From Thioalkalivibrio sp. ALJ7 (GTDB lineage Bacteria; Pseudomonadota; Gammaproteobacteria; Ectothiorhodospirales; Ectothiorhodospiraceae): DNA of 64,000 bases. Of the stretch, positions 35,948-45,380 are shown piece after piece; the first letter of the stretch is position 1, and each line of letters opens with the position of its first letter. The translations under genes were made by a program, and so were the position numbers. Location of the stretch: contig NZ_AQXQ01000012.1 of the NCBI RefSeq assembly GCF_000376865.1, positions 496,001 through 560,000 of the forward strand. Direction: 5' to 3'. The notes beneath the pieces were generated by a model. The model searched no databases, was not told the DNA's origin, and saw nothing but the letters and a program-made list of their open reading frames with translations.

Positions 35948-37357
35948 ATGCCGCCTATGGATGATCATACCAATGCAGGCACGCCCTTCGGCGGTACCAA
36001 GATATCGACCCGGGTCTATCCGGCCGGGACGTTAAACATGCTCTCGCGCGAGGAAGTCGCGCGCTTGTCAGATGCCACTGAAGAAGTTGGCGAAGTTCTG
36101 CGCCAGTGCGCGTTGGCCGTGCTCAACTCGGGCGAGCAGGGCGATGATGTCGAATCCATGCTGCGCGCCTACGAGGATTTCCGCATCCAGGTCCACCAGG
36201 TCAATCGAGGCATGCGCATCGACCTGGAAAACGCACCGGCCTGCGCCTTTGTCGACGGCAAGATGATTCGCGGGATTCGCGAACTGCTGTCGGCCGTGGT
36301 CCGCGACATCGTCTACTTCCACACCGAGATCGGGTCCAACCCCAATTTTGATCTGGCCGAACCGGAAGGCATCACCAACACCGTTTTCGAAATCCTGCGC
36401 AACGCCCGTCTGCTCGACGCCCAGCGCGAACCCAACGTGGTGGTCTGCTGGGGCGGGCACTCGATCAGCGGTGAGGAGTACGACTACACCAAGGAAGTCG
36501 GCTACCAGCTGGGCCTGCGCGGCCGCGACATCTGCACCGGCTGCGGCCCCGGAGCCATGAAGGGCCCGATGAAAGGAGCGACCATCGGCCACGCCAAGCA
36601 GCGCACCCTGCCGGGCCACTATGTCGGCGTCTCCGAGCCGGGGATCATCGCCGCCGAAGCGCCCAACCCGATCGTCAACGAGCTGGTCATTCTGCCCGAC
36701 ATCGAAAAGCGCCTCGAGGCCTTTGTCCGCCTGGGCCACGGGATCGTTGTGTTCCCTGGCGGCGTGGGCACGGCCGAAGAGATCCTGTTCATACTCGGCA
36801 TCTTGCTGAATCCGGCCAACCGCGAAGCACCGTTTCCGCTGATCTTCAGCGGCCCGGAGTCCTCGCGCGACTACTTCGAGGAGATCGATCGATTCATCGG
36901 CCTGACCCTGGGCGACCGGGCACGCGAGATCTACCGCATCGTCATCGATGATCCGGTCGCCGTGGCTCGAGAGATGACCCGCGGCATCGATCAAGTCCGG
37001 GAGTGGCGTGTGCATGTCAACGACGCCTTTTATTTCAACTGGCTGCTCGACATCCACCCGGATTTCCAGCAGCCCTTCGAGCCCAGCCATGCGGCCATGC
37101 GGTCGCTGGAAATCTCGCGCGAGCTGCAGCCGCACCATCTCGCGGCCAACCTGCGCCGGGCCTTCTCCGGCATCGTCTCCGGCAACGTCAAACCTCAGGG
37201 CGTGCGCGCCATCCGTGAGCACGGCCCTTTCGAGATTCACGGCGAACCCGACATCATGGAAGCCCTCGACCAGCTCCTGCGCCGATTCGTCGCCCAGAAC
37301 CGCATGAAACTCCCCGGCGGCGCGGCCTACGAGCCTTGTTATCGGATTGTCAGCTAA
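35948..37357 (+). CDS. ppnN: Pyrimidine/purine nucleotide 5'-monophosphate nucleosidase PpnN
   Basis: Cleaves nucleoside monophosphates to base and ribose 5-phosphate; the E. coli enzyme (YgdH) is stimulated by (p)ppGpp. Starting at 35948 gives 469 residues, close to the 454 of E. coli. An N-terminal family domain contains LAVLNSGEQGDDVES and AFVDGKMIRGIRELL. The LOG-like catalytic core shows WGGHSISGEEYDYT, GPGAMKGPMKGATIGHAKQR and the signature FPGGVGTAEEILFILGIL (about residues 275-292). An ATG three codons later (35957) is equally plausible. Neither has a strong ribosome-binding site. Confidence 0.93.
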   Translation: MPPMDDHTNAGTPFGGTKISTRVYPAGTLNMLSREEVARLSDATEEVGEVLRQCALAVLNSGEQGDDVESMLRAYEDFRIQVHQVNRGMRIDLENAPACAFVDGKMIRGIRELLSAVVRDIVYFHTEIGSNPNFDLAEPEGITNTVFEILRNARLLDAQREPNVVVCWGGHSISGEEYDYTKEVGYQLGLRGRDICTGCGPGAMKGPMKGATIGHAKQRTLPGHYVGVSEPGIIAAEAPNPIVNELVILPDIEKRLEAFVRLGHGIVVFPGGVGTAEEILFILGILLNPANREAPFPLIFSGPESSRDYFEEIDRFIGLTLGDRAREIYRIVIDDPVAVAREMTRGIDQVREWRVHVNDAFYFNWLLDIHPDFQQPFEPSHAAMRSLEISRELQPHHLAANLRRAFSGIVSGNVKPQGVRAIREHGPFEIHGEPDIMEALDQLLRRFVAQNRMKLPGGAAYEPCYRIVS

Positions 37358-37480
37358 AGCAATCCAACCGCTTCCACCACAATGCCCCCTTGCCCAATAG
37401 TAATTTCAAGGCCCCACTCCCACCCCATGCCCCAGGGGTAGCTGGCTGAAAACCGCCGGGCGGCGAGCGGGCCACGCCGT

Positions 37481-37486
37481 TATAAT
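37481..37486 (+). promoter_or_regulatory. Putative valS promoter -10 element
   Basis: A perfect TATAAT about 40 bp before the valS ATG in otherwise GC-rich DNA. No good TTGACA-like -35 is present at 16-18 bp spacing (the region reads ggggcggcg), so the promoter call rests on the -10 only. Confidence 0.45.
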
Positions 37487-37526
37487 GCGCGGCTTTCCCC
37501 ATTCTGACCCGAGCGCGCCCGCGATC

Positions 37527-40304
37527 ATGGACAAGAGCTTCGACCCCAAGAGCATCGAGCAGACCCAGTACGAACGCTGGGAGGCCGCGAACATCTTCGC
37601 GCCGCCGGAGTCGGGCGAGGCCAGTTACTGCATCCTGCTGCCGCCGCCGAACGTGACCGGCACGCTGCACATGGGGCATGCGTTCCAGCACACCCTGATG
37701 GACACCCTGATCCGCTACCGGCGGATGCACGGCGATCGCACCCTGTGGCAGGGCGGCACCGACCATGCCGGGATCGCCACGCAGATGGTGGTCGAACGCC
37801 AGCTCGCCGCCGACGGCAAGAGCCGCCACGACCTCGGGCGCGAGAAGTTCCTCGAGGCGGTCTGGGACTGGAAGGGCCAGTCCGGCGGCACCATCACCCG
37901 CCAGATGCGGCGCCTGGGCGACTCGGTGGACTGGTCGCGCGAGCGCTTCACCATGGACGAGGGCCTGTCCGCCGCGGTGCGCGAGGTCTTCGTGCGCTTG
38001 CATGAGGAGGGCTTGATCTACCGCGGCAAGCGCCTGGTCAACTGGGACCCGGTGCTGCACACCGCGCTGTCCGACCTGGAGGTGCTGTCGGAGGAGGAAA
38101 ACGGCCACCTGTGGCACTTCCGCTACCCGCTGGCCGACGGCTCCGGGCACCTGACCGTTGCGACCACGCGCCCGGAGACGATGCTGGGCGATACCGCCGT
38201 CGCCGTGCACCCGGAAGACGAGCGCTACCGGCACCTGATCGGCCAGACGATCAAGCTGCCGCTGATCGGGCGCGAGATCCCGATCATCGCCGACGACTAT
38301 GTCGAGGCCGAGTTCGGTTCCGGCTGCGTAAAGATCACCCCGGCGCACGATTTCAACGACTACGCGATGGGCCAGCGTCACGACCTGCCGGTGATCAACA
38401 TCCTGACCATCGACGCCTGCCTGAACGACAACGTGCCGGAGGCCTACCAGGGCCTGGACCGCTATGAGGCGCGGCAGAAGGTCGTCGACGACCTGGACGC
38501 CCTGGGGCTGCTGGAGAAGATCGACGACCACAAGCTGATGGTCCCGCGCGGCGACCGCTCCGGCACCGTGGTCGAGCCCTATCTGACCGACCAGTGGTAC
38601 GTGAAGGCCGGCCCGCTGGCCGCGCCGGCGATCCAGGCGGTGGAGGACGGGCGCATCCGCTTCGTGCCGGAGAACTGGTCGAAGACCTACTTCGAATGGA
38701 TGCGCAACATCGAAGACTGGTGCATCTCGCGCCAGATCTGGTGGGGCCACCGCATCCCGGCCTGGTACGACCGCGATGGCAACGTCTTTGTGGGCCGTTC
38801 CGAGGACGAGGTGCGCGACAAGCACGGCCTGGCGGCCGATGTGGTGCTGACCCAGGACGAGGACGTGCTCGACACCTGGTTCTCCTCCGCGCTATGGCCG
38901 TTCTCCACCCTCGGCTGGCCGGAACAGACGCCGGAGCTGCGCGACTTCTACCCGACCAGCGTGCTGGTCACCGGCTTCGACATCATCTTCTTCTGGGTCG
39001 CCCGCATGATCATGATGGGCGAGCACTTCATGGGCGACGTGCCCTTCCGCGAGGTGTACGTCACCGGCCTGATCCGCGACTCGGAAGGCCAGAAGATGTC
39101 CAAGTCCAAGGGCAACGTGATCGACCCGATTGACCTGATCGACGGCATCAGCGCCGACGACCTGGTGGCCAAGCGCACCCAGGGCCTGATGCAGCCGCAG
39201 ATGGCCGCGAAGATCGAGAAGACCACGCGCAAGGCCTTCCCCGACGGCTTCCCCGCGTTCGGCACCGATGCCCTGCGCTTCACCCTCGCGGCGCTCGCCA
39301 CCACCGGGCGCGACATCAAGTTCGACCTCGGCCGCATCGAGGGCTACCGCAACTTCTGCAACAAGCTGTGGAACGCCTCGCGCTTCGTGCTGATGAACGT
39401 CGAGGGCCACGACTGCTCGGCGGCCACCGACACGGCGGAACACCGCACCCTGGCCGATCGCTGGATCCTCGACCGCCTGGCCGCCACCGCCGCGACCGCC
39501 ACGCAGCAGCTCGATGCCTACCGCTTCGACCTAGCCGCGCAAACGCTGTACGAGTTCACCTGGCACGACTACTGCGACTGGTACCTGGAGCTGACCAAGC
39601 CGGTCCTGAACGACGAGGCCACCCCGGAGGCAGTCAAACGTGCCACCCGCAACACCCTGGTCACCGTGCTGGAGGCCCTGCTGCGCCTGCTGCATCCGGT
39701 CACCCCGTTCATCACCGAGGCGATCTGGACCAACGTGAAGCCACACGCCGGCATCAGCGACGACATCGAGTTCCTGGTGCAGCGCCCGTGGCCCACCCAG
39801 GACGGCTTCCCGCGCGACGAGACCGCAACGGCCGAACTCGACTGGGTGAAGGACTTCATCACCGGGCTGCGCCGCATCCGCGCGGAGATGGATATCGCCC
39901 CGGGCAAGCCACTGCCGGTGCTGGTGAAGAACTGGACCGACACCGATCAGGAACGCTACACCCGCCACCGCGGCCTGCTGGAATTCCTGGCCAAGCCGGA
40001 AAGCGTCACCTGGCTCGACGCCGCCGACGAGGCGCCGGAATCGGCGATGGCCCTGGTCGACGAGATGCAGCTGCTGATCCCGCTGGCCGGGCTGATCGAC
40101 AAGGATGCCGAGCTGGCCCGTCTGGACAAGGAAATCGGCAAGCTCGACAAGAACCTGGAGCAAAGCGAAAAGCGCCTGTCCAACGCGAGCTTCGTCGACC
40201 GCGCCCCAGCCGACGTGGTGCAAAAAGAACGCGATCGCGTCGCCGAAATGCACGCCACCCGCGACCAACTCGCCGCCCAGCGCGAACGCATCCGCGCGAT
40301 GTAA
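37527..40304 (+). CDS. valS: Valyl-tRNA synthetase
   Basis: Charges tRNA-Val; cytoplasmic class Ia synthetase. The ATG at 37527 ([20 protein letters not shown]) gives 925 residues. HIGH motif: [20 protein letters not shown] (about residues 41-60). The editing domain has [24 protein letters not shown] motif: [20 protein letters not shown] (about residues 526-545). The C-terminal coiled-coil arm typical of ValRS is rich in Lys/Glu ([20 protein letters not shown]). A repeat element follows its 3' end. Confidence 0.98.
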   Translation: MDKSFDPKSIEQTQYERWEAANIFAPPESGEASYCILLPPPNVTGTLHMGHAFQHTLMDTLIRYRRMHGDRTLWQGGTDHAGIATQMVVERQLAADGKSRHDLGREKFLEAVWDWKGQSGGTITRQMRRLGDSVDWSRERFTMDEGLSAAVREVFVRLHEEGLIYRGKRLVNWDPVLHTALSDLEVLSEEENGHLWHFRYPLADGSGHLTVATTRPETMLGDTAVAVHPEDERYRHLIGQTIKLPLIGREIPIIADDYVEAEFGSGCVKITPAHDFNDYAMGQRHDLPVINILTIDACLNDNVPEAYQGLDRYEARQKVVDDLDALGLLEKIDDHKLMVPRGDRSGTVVEPYLTDQWYVKAGPLAAPAIQAVEDGRIRFVPENWSKTYFEWMRNIEDWCISRQIWWGHRIPAWYDRDGNVFVGRSEDEVRDKHGLAADVVLTQDEDVLDTWFSSALWPFSTLGWPEQTPELRDFYPTSVLVTGFDIIFFWVARMIMMGEHFMGDVPFREVYVTGLIRDSEGQKMSKSKGNVIDPIDLIDGISADDLVAKRTQGLMQPQMAAKIEKTTRKAFPDGFPAFGTDALRFTLAALATTGRDIKFDLGRIEGYRNFCNKLWNASRFVLMNVEGHDCSAATDTAEHRTLADRWILDRLAATAATATQQLDAYRFDLAAQTLYEFTWHDYCDWYLELTKPVLNDEATPEAVKRATRNTLVTVLEALLRLLHPVTPFITEAIWTNVKPHAGISDDIEFLVQRPWPTQDGFPRDETATAELDWVKDFITGLRRIRAEMDIAPGKPLPVLVKNWTDTDQERYTRHRGLLEFLAKPESVTWLDAADEAPESAMALVDEMQLLIPLAGLIDKDAELARLDKEIGKLDKNLEQSEKRLSNASFVDRAPADVVQKERDRVAEMHATRDQLAAQRERIRAM

Positions 40305-40312
40305 GGGCCTGT

Positions 40313-40576
40313 ATTCACCACGAAGCGCACGAAGACACGAAGAAGGTCAGGGGCGAAAAACCTTTTTCACCACGGAGCACACAGAGGACACGGAGGAAGG
40401 ACGGTTCGGGCCGGGAAGTCGCGGGGGCGTTGCCCCATCCTGGAGCGGGCCTGAATACCGCGGAACGCATCTATCCCGCTGGGGACCTTTCGATTTTCTC
40501 CGTGAACCCCGTGTCCTCTGTGGTAATAAGCTCTTGACCTTGCCCCTCTTCGTGCCTTCGTGCGCTTCGTGGTGAA
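40313..40576. repeat. Intergenic hairpin repeat, CACGAAG/CACGGAG family, copy 2
   Basis: Fills the convergent gap between valS and the YdcF-type gene. The left arm begins ttcaccacgaagcgcacgaa, then ttcaccacggagcacacaga; the right arm carries the complements ending cttcgtgcgcttcgtggtga. The interior differs from the other copies. Arms can pair into a hairpin of more than 50 bp. The frames crossing it are not convincing genes. Confidence 0.85.
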
Positions 40577-40580
40577 CAAC

Positions 40581-41252
40581 TCAGCTGATGCGTTCGAGCA
40601 TGCCGCGGTGGCGGATGAGGCGGGCGAAGCCGCGGCCCACGTGATACCAGTGCAGCATCCAGGCCTCGCGGGCCAGGCGGGCCGCGGATACCTGCGCGCC
40701 CGGCTCCGCCGGACAGGGACATACTTGTAACCCCACGCCCCGCGCGATGGCGACCGCACGTGCCAGATGAAAGCGGCTGGTTACCAGGACCAGGGGCTCG
40801 TCCGCATCCTGCTGCCCCACCAGCAAGTCGCGCGCGTTGCGCAGGTTCTCCAGGGTATGCAGCGAGGCATCCTCGGTCTGGATGCGTTCGCGGGCGATGC
40901 CGTACTGCTGCAAGAACTCGGCGCCCGCAGCGGCCTCGGTCGGCCCCTGTTCCGAGGTCTGTCCACCCAGCACCAGGATTCGGGCCTGCGGATTACGCCG
41001 CGCCAGCCGCACTGCGCGGAGCAGACGCAGGCGATAGCCCGGCCCCGGCACCCCAGCCACCAATTGCTGCCCCAACACCAGAATGCAATGGCCACGACCC
41101 GGGCAGCGGAGGCCCCGCGACCAGCGCAGGGTGTAGCCCCACAGCAGCAGCCAGGACAGGCCACCGGTCGCCAGGATCAGGAGATTGGAAAGCGCGAAGG
41201 TGGCCAGGCCGTCCGGGCCGATGCGCCGAAGTCCAACCCGCGGCGTACCCAT
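40581..41252 (-). CDS. YdcF/SanA/ElyC family (DUF218) membrane-anchored protein
   Basis: A 224-residue or slightly shorter protein from the ATG at 41252 with one N-terminal hydrophobic segment (FALSNLLILATGGLSWLLLW). The DUF218 core shows HCILVLGQQL, LRAVRLARRNPQARILVLGG and EDASLHTLENLRNARDLLVG, with VTSRFHLARAVAIAR near the C-terminus. Related proteins affect envelope polysaccharide or permeability; the molecular role is unclear. It lies 10 bp after the halogenase-like gene on the same strand and so may be part of the pigment locus by transcription, though function need not be shared. Confidence 0.85.
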   Translation of the reverse strand: MGTPRVGLRRIGPDGLATFALSNLLILATGGLSWLLLWGYTLRWSRGLRCPGRGHCILVLGQQLVAGVPGPGYRLRLLRAVRLARRNPQARILVLGGQTSEQGPTEAAAGAEFLQQYGIARERIQTEDASLHTLENLRNARDLLVGQQDADEPLVLVTSRFHLARAVAIARGVGLQVCPCPAEPGAQVSAARLAREAWMLHWYHVGRGFARLIRHRGMLERIS

Positions 41253-41262
41253 GGCGACCCCG

Positions 41263-42621
41263 TCAGGCCTCGTCTTCCGGGGTGGTGCCGCCGGTGAAGC
41301 GCAACCGGGCATTGCGGCGACGGCGGGACCAGAAATGCAGCGCGCGGGGCAGATTCAGCGCCATTTGGGTGTAATAGACCGCCTTGAAGGCCCGCAAGGA
41401 CCACTGCACGCGGGTATTGCGATAGACATCCCCGGCCAGCAGCGAGATCACCGCCTGTTCCATGCCGAGCGTGTTGCGCGGCCCCATGAACAGCTTGCGC
41501 ATCACCGGGCTGTTGAAGCGGTAGATCAGCCAGGAGAAGCGGCGGACCCCGCGGCGGACATCGCGTTCAAAGGCGCGCAGGTAACGACCGGCTCGCGCCG
41601 GCCGATCCAGGCACTGATCCACTGCGTCGGCTGCCCGGAAGGCGCCGGACATCGCGATGTACACCCCGCTGGAGAACACCGGGTCGACAAAGGTGAAGGC
41701 ATCACCGACCAGCAGATAGCCCGGCCCGTAGGCCTGACTGGAGCGGTAAGAAAAATTGCCGGTCGCATTGACGGGACCGGCCAGGGTCGCGCCCTGCATG
41801 CGCTCGAAGGCGGGCGGGCATAGCTTCAGCGTGTCCCAGAGGAACACCTCCGGCTTGCTCTTGCGGGTCTTCAGGTATTCCGGGAAACAGACAGCACCTA
41901 CGCTCATCGCCCCGTCGCGCAGCGGGATCATCCAGATCCAGCCGTGCTGGAACCAGTAGATGCTGATGTTGCCCGCATCCCGCCCCGCGCGACGCGGCAC
42001 ATCATTAAAGTGGCCGAAGATCGCGGCGCTGTTGTGCTCGGGGTTGCGCGCCTTCAGATCCAGGCGCCGGGCCAGAAAGGTGTCGCGGCCGGAGGCGTCG
42101 ACCACGAAGTCCGCCTCGAACTCCAGCGAGTGGCCCGCCGCATCGCGAGCCGTGACCTGCTGGGTACCGCCCTTGGCGGGATCGGTCAGAGCCACATCAG
42201 AGACCGTAACCTCTTCCAGGACCCGAACCCCCAGGCGCGCGCTGTTCTCCAGGAGCAGGTGATCGAACTCCGAACGCCGAACCTCGTAGGCCGAGGCCGG
42301 GGTGTCTTCGTTCAGGGCACGCTCGAAGTAATAAGTGCGCGGCTCATCGGGGGCCTCGGGGATGGTGAACTCGGCCCCGTGTTTGGGGATGCCAATGGTC
42401 GCCACGGCGTCGCTAATGCCCAGCTCATCGAACAGCGGCATGTTCATCGGTAGCAGGGATTCGCCGATATGGAAGCGAGGGTGCCGAGCCTTCTCCAACA
42501 GCACCACGTCGCGACCCTTTTGCGCCAGTCGGGAAGCGACCGTGGAACCGGCCGGACCGCCGCCAATGACCAGCACCTGGCAGCGGCCGTCCGTTACCGC
42601 CTTCTCTCCCGCGTGTCTCAA
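41263..42621 (-). CDS. FAD-dependent halogenase-like oxidoreductase
   Basis: Flavoprotein of 452 residues of the tryptophan/phenol halogenase family. Visible are the FAD loop VIGGGPAGSTVASRLA (from residue 18), HIGESLLPMN, a lysine in IPKHGAEF (Lys80) at the place of the halogenase catalytic lysine, the halogenase fingerprint WIWMIP (residues 228-233) and FVDPVFSSG (311-319), which fits the Fx.Px.Sx.G pattern. GDAFTFVDP is the C-terminal FAD motif. It is divergent from the polyene cluster by 173 bp. A related enzyme occurs in xanthomonadin-type clusters. It could be a non-halogenating monooxygenase or reductase; motifs alone do not prove chlorination. Confidence 0.85.
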   Translation of the reverse strand: MRHAGEKAVTDGRCQVLVIGGGPAGSTVASRLAQKGRDVVLLEKARHPRFHIGESLLPMNMPLFDELGISDAVATIGIPKHGAEFTIPEAPDEPRTYYFERALNEDTPASAYEVRRSEFDHLLLENSARLGVRVLEEVTVSDVALTDPAKGGTQQVTARDAAGHSLEFEADFVVDASGRDTFLARRLDLKARNPEHNSAAIFGHFNDVPRRAGRDAGNISIYWFQHGWIWMIPLRDGAMSVGAVCFPEYLKTRKSKPEVFLWDTLKLCPPAFERMQGATLAGPVNATGNFSYRSSQAYGPGYLLVGDAFTFVDPVFSSGVYIAMSGAFRAADAVDQCLDRPARAGRYLRAFERDVRRGVRRFSWLIYRFNSPVMRKLFMGPRNTLGMEQAVISLLAGDVYRNTRVQWSLRAFKAVYYTQMALNLPRALHFWSRRRRNARLRFTGGTTPEDEA

Positions 42622-42794
42622 ATGCAGTCTCCGCTTGCCATCCGGGAACCCAAAACGGCGACCCGAACTGGTCGCGAGGGTACCACGACCCCCAAGGTGT
42701 GGGTATCATCGGCGCCCAGCAGGGTGACCGTCACGCGAACCGGAAGTTCGCGGGGGGTCACAAAACCGCACATCACCACATCCCGGGGGAACAC

Positions 42795-43067
42795 GTGGCA
42801 TCGCAAACAACGTTCGAGCAGGAAGTCGCCCAATTGATCGTCGACAGCCTCAATCTGGAGGACGTAGCCGCGGAAGAGATCGAACCCGAAGATGCCCTGT
42901 TCCGCGAGGGGCTGGGGCTGGACTCCATCGATGCCCTGGAACTGGCCCTTGCGATCTCGCGCGCCTACGGCGTTCAAATCCGTTCCGACGACGAGAACAA
43001 CCGCCAGATCTTTCAGTCCCTGCGTGCCCTGAGCGCCCACATCGAGGCGAACCGAGCCGCGTCGTGA
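42795..43067 (+). CDS. Acyl carrier protein of the aryl-polyene-type cluster
   Basis: A 90-residue carrier protein that would hold the growing polyene on a phosphopantetheine arm. The prosthetic-group serine is in GLDSIDALEL (Ser44). The GTG start at 42795, after GGGGGA, gives normal ACP length; the frame is open upstream through the intergenic region without family match. It is the first gene of the plus-strand array and overlaps the next gene by 4 bp. It corresponds to ApeE/ApeF of E. coli and Xenorhabdus clusters; only one is seen here. Confidence 0.88.
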   Translation: MASQTTFEQEVAQLIVDSLNLEDVAAEEIEPEDALFREGLGLDSIDALELALAISRAYGVQIRSDDENNRQIFQSLRALSAHIEANRAAS

Positions 43068-43678
43068 ACACCCCCCTCGCCGCCAGCGTGGCCCTGAGCT
43101 ATCCCGTCGCGGTTGTACTCGGCGTGACCTTCGATGTCCCTCTGTTGCCGCTGGCGATCCTGGCTACCCTCATCCTGGTGGCAAGCTGGGCCTCCCTGGG
43201 CTCCGCGGGCCGGACCGCGCTGGTCGCGGCGCTGGTTGCCGCCATCGCGCTCGTACTGACGCTCGGCGCCGGAACCTGGTTGCTGTACGCGATGCCGGTA
43301 CTGATCATGGGGCTGCTGGCGTGGCTGTTCGCGCGCTCGCTGCGCCGCGGCTCCACACCGCTAATCACCCGCTACGCTCTGGCGATGGGCGCCTCCGACA
43401 CCCCCCCGGTACACCGCTACACGCGCAACCTCACCCTGGCCTGGGCGCTTCTGTGCGGCACCCTGGCGGTCGCCTCCGGCCTGCTGGCCGTGTTCGCCTC
43501 CGCGACCACCTGGGCCTTGTTCGCCAACGGCGTGAACTATCTGCTACTGACCGCTCTGTTCCTGCTGGAGTACCCACTACGGCGCTGGCTGTTGCATAAC
43601 GAGCCCCGGCGCGGCTTTCTTGCCTACCTCGTCGAACTCGCCCACGTGGATCATCAGCGGATGCTGAAACAACCATGA
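43064..43678 (+). CDS. COG4648-type membrane protein of the polyene cluster (ApeG-like)
   Basis: A 204-residue inner-membrane protein starting at GTG 43064, overlapping the ACP stop. Five to six hydrophobic segments are visible, for example LAILATLILVASWASLGSAG and ALVAALVAAIALVLTLGAG. A conserved-looking loop RYALAMGASDTPPVHRYTRN lies in the middle and the C-terminus ends LRRWLLHNEPRRGF. Proteins of this family are regular members of aryl-polyene clusters, but their biochemical role is unknown. Confidence 0.82.
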   Translation: MNTPLAASVALSYPVAVVLGVTFDVPLLPLAILATLILVASWASLGSAGRTALVAALVAAIALVLTLGAGTWLLYAMPVLIMGLLAWLFARSLRRGSTPLITRYALAMGASDTPPVHRYTRNLTLAWALLCGTLAVASGLLAVFASATTWALFANGVNYLLLTALFLLEYPLRRWLLHNEPRRGFLAYLVELAHVDHQRMLKQP

Positions 43679-45033
43679 CCGGGACCCAAGACCACCCGCA
43701 GGACATCCTGCCGCTGCTGGCCGACACGCCCGCGCCCCTGGCCCGTATCGGCGAGCGGACGGTCTCGCGCGCTGCATTCCTGGCCGATGTGCAGGCCCTG
43801 GCCGCGCGCCTGCCGCAAGCCCGGGCCGCCTTCAACCTGTGCCAGGACCGCTACCACTTTGCAGTCGCCTTCGCCGCGATCCTGCTGCGCCGCCAGATCA
43901 ACCTGCTGCCGCCGAACCGCGGGCGCACCACCCTGGCGGAGATCGCCGGCCAGTACCCGGACGCCCCCGCCCTGGTCGACGGACCGGATGCCGAGATCGC
44001 GATCCCGGTCCTGCGGGTATCCGCCTGCGGCGAGGCCGGGGAGAGCGCGGAGCCAATCCCGACAATCCCCAGCGACCAGACCGCCATCCTCGCCTTTTCT
44101 TCGGGCAGCACCGGCACGCCCACGGTCCATGCGCGGAGCTGGGGCGCCCTGCATGCGGTCACCCATCAGGCGCTGGAATGCTTCGGCCTGCAGGACGGGG
44201 CCGGTCCGACCCTGGTGGGGACAGTCCCGCCGCAGCACATGTACGGCCTGGAATCGACCATCCTGTATGCCCTGCTGGGCCATGCGACCTTGCTGAGCCA
44301 GCGGCCGTTCTATCCCGAGGACGTGCGCGCCGCGCTGGCGGCCTGCGCCCCGGCCGTACTGGTCACCACACCCTTTCACCTGAATGCCTGCCTGCGCGCG
44401 GGACTGGAATGGCCGCAACCAGAACGCATCCTCTGCGCAACTGCACCACTGGACCCGGAGACAGCGGGCGCGGCCGAGCGTGTATTCGGTTGCCGCCTGG
44501 ACGAGATCTACGGCTGCACCGAGGCCGGGGCCATCGCGACCCGGCGCACCACCCGCGAGAGCGACTGGACCACCTACCCCGGGGTGGAGATCCACGCCAA
44601 AGATGACGGCATCGTCCAGGTCCAGGGGCCGCAGCATCCCGCAGCGGTCCCGCTGCCGGACCATATCGAAGCCCGCGACGCCCACCATTTCCGCATGGAG
44701 GGACGTCTGGCCGACCAATTGAACATTGCCGGCAAGCGGGCCTCCCTGGCCGACCTGAACCGGCGCCTGAACGCGATCCCCGGCGTCCTCGATGGGGTCT
44801 TCATCCCGCCGGAGCCGAGCACCGACGCCCGCGGCGTAACACGCCTGGCCGCGCTGGTGGTAGCACCTGGGCGCAGCGAGGCCGAGATCCAGGCCACGCT
44901 GGCCGAATGCCTGGACCCCCTGTTTCTGCCGCGCCCACTGGTCCACGTCGACCACCTGCCGCGCTCGGCAACCGGCAAGCTGCCGCGTCAGGTCCTGCTG
45001 GATCTCCTCGCACGCCACGGCGAGTGCGCCTGA
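43675..45033 (+). CDS. AMP-ligase/acyl-CoA synthetase (ApeH-like)
   Basis: Would adenylate the aryl starter acid and load it for polyene synthesis. The 452 residues are shorter than typical ANL enzymes but hold the main motifs: AFSSGSTGTPTVHARSWGAL (P-loop-like A3, about residues 141-160), MYGLESTILY, IYGCTEAGAIATR (A5) and a C-terminal RSATGKLPRQVL with the catalytic lysine. It overlaps the preceding gene by 4 bp (ATGA) and is followed after 14 bp by a hot-dog dehydratase. Starter specificity, for example 4-hydroxybenzoate, cannot be read from the sequence. Confidence 0.88.
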   Translation: MTGTQDHPQDILPLLADTPAPLARIGERTVSRAAFLADVQALAARLPQARAAFNLCQDRYHFAVAFAAILLRRQINLLPPNRGRTTLAEIAGQYPDAPALVDGPDAEIAIPVLRVSACGEAGESAEPIPTIPSDQTAILAFSSGSTGTPTVHARSWGALHAVTHQALECFGLQDGAGPTLVGTVPPQHMYGLESTILYALLGHATLLSQRPFYPEDVRAALAACAPAVLVTTPFHLNACLRAGLEWPQPERILCATAPLDPETAGAAERVFGCRLDEIYGCTEAGAIATRRTTRESDWTTYPGVEIHAKDDGIVQVQGPQHPAAVPLPDHIEARDAHHFRMEGRLADQLNIAGKRASLADLNRRLNAIPGVLDGVFIPPEPSTDARGVTRLAALVVAPGRSEAEIQATLAECLDPLFLPRPLVHVDHLPRSATGKLPRQVLLDLLARHGECA

Positions 45034-45047
45034 CGCGCGCCCTGCCC

Positions 45048-45380
45048 ATGTTTTCCCCCGTCCAGTCCAGCGTGCGCCGTATCGCGGCCGATCATCCGTC
45101 GCTGCCGGGGCATTTCCCAGGGCACCCGGTCGTGCCCGGCGTGGTCATCCTCGACCAGGTCGCCGCCGTTGCCCAAGCGCATGGCCTGGGCCCGATCGAG
45201 GCCCTGCCCCAGGTCAAGTTCCTGGCCCCGCTGAAGCCGGATGTCGACTTTCGCGTGGAGATCGACCCACCGGGACGCGGCGGTCGCCAGGCCTTCCGCG
45301 TGGTCGCCGACACCGCCGACGCCCCGGTGACCTTCTGTTCCGGGCAACTGCGCACGACCCACGACACTCCGGCCGCATGA
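45048..45380 (+). CDS. Hot-dog 3-hydroxyacyl-ACP dehydratase (ApeI-like)
   Basis: Short hot-dog protein of 110 residues resembling FabZ/FabA dehydratases. LPGHFPGHPVVPGVVILDQ (about residues 20-38) carries the catalytic His and the central-helix start. VKFLAPLKPDVDFRVEI follows. In characterised clusters ApeI acts with ApeP as a paired dehydratase; the second partner here would be the gene at 51284. The start at 45048 lies 14 bp after the ligase; the longer upstream frame overlaps the ligase C-terminus and lacks family support. Confidence 0.85.
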   Translation: MFSPVQSSVRRIAADHPSLPGHFPGHPVVPGVVILDQVAAVAQAHGLGPIEALPQVKFLAPLKPDVDFRVEIDPPGRGGRQAFRVVADTADAPVTFCSGQLRTTHDTPAA

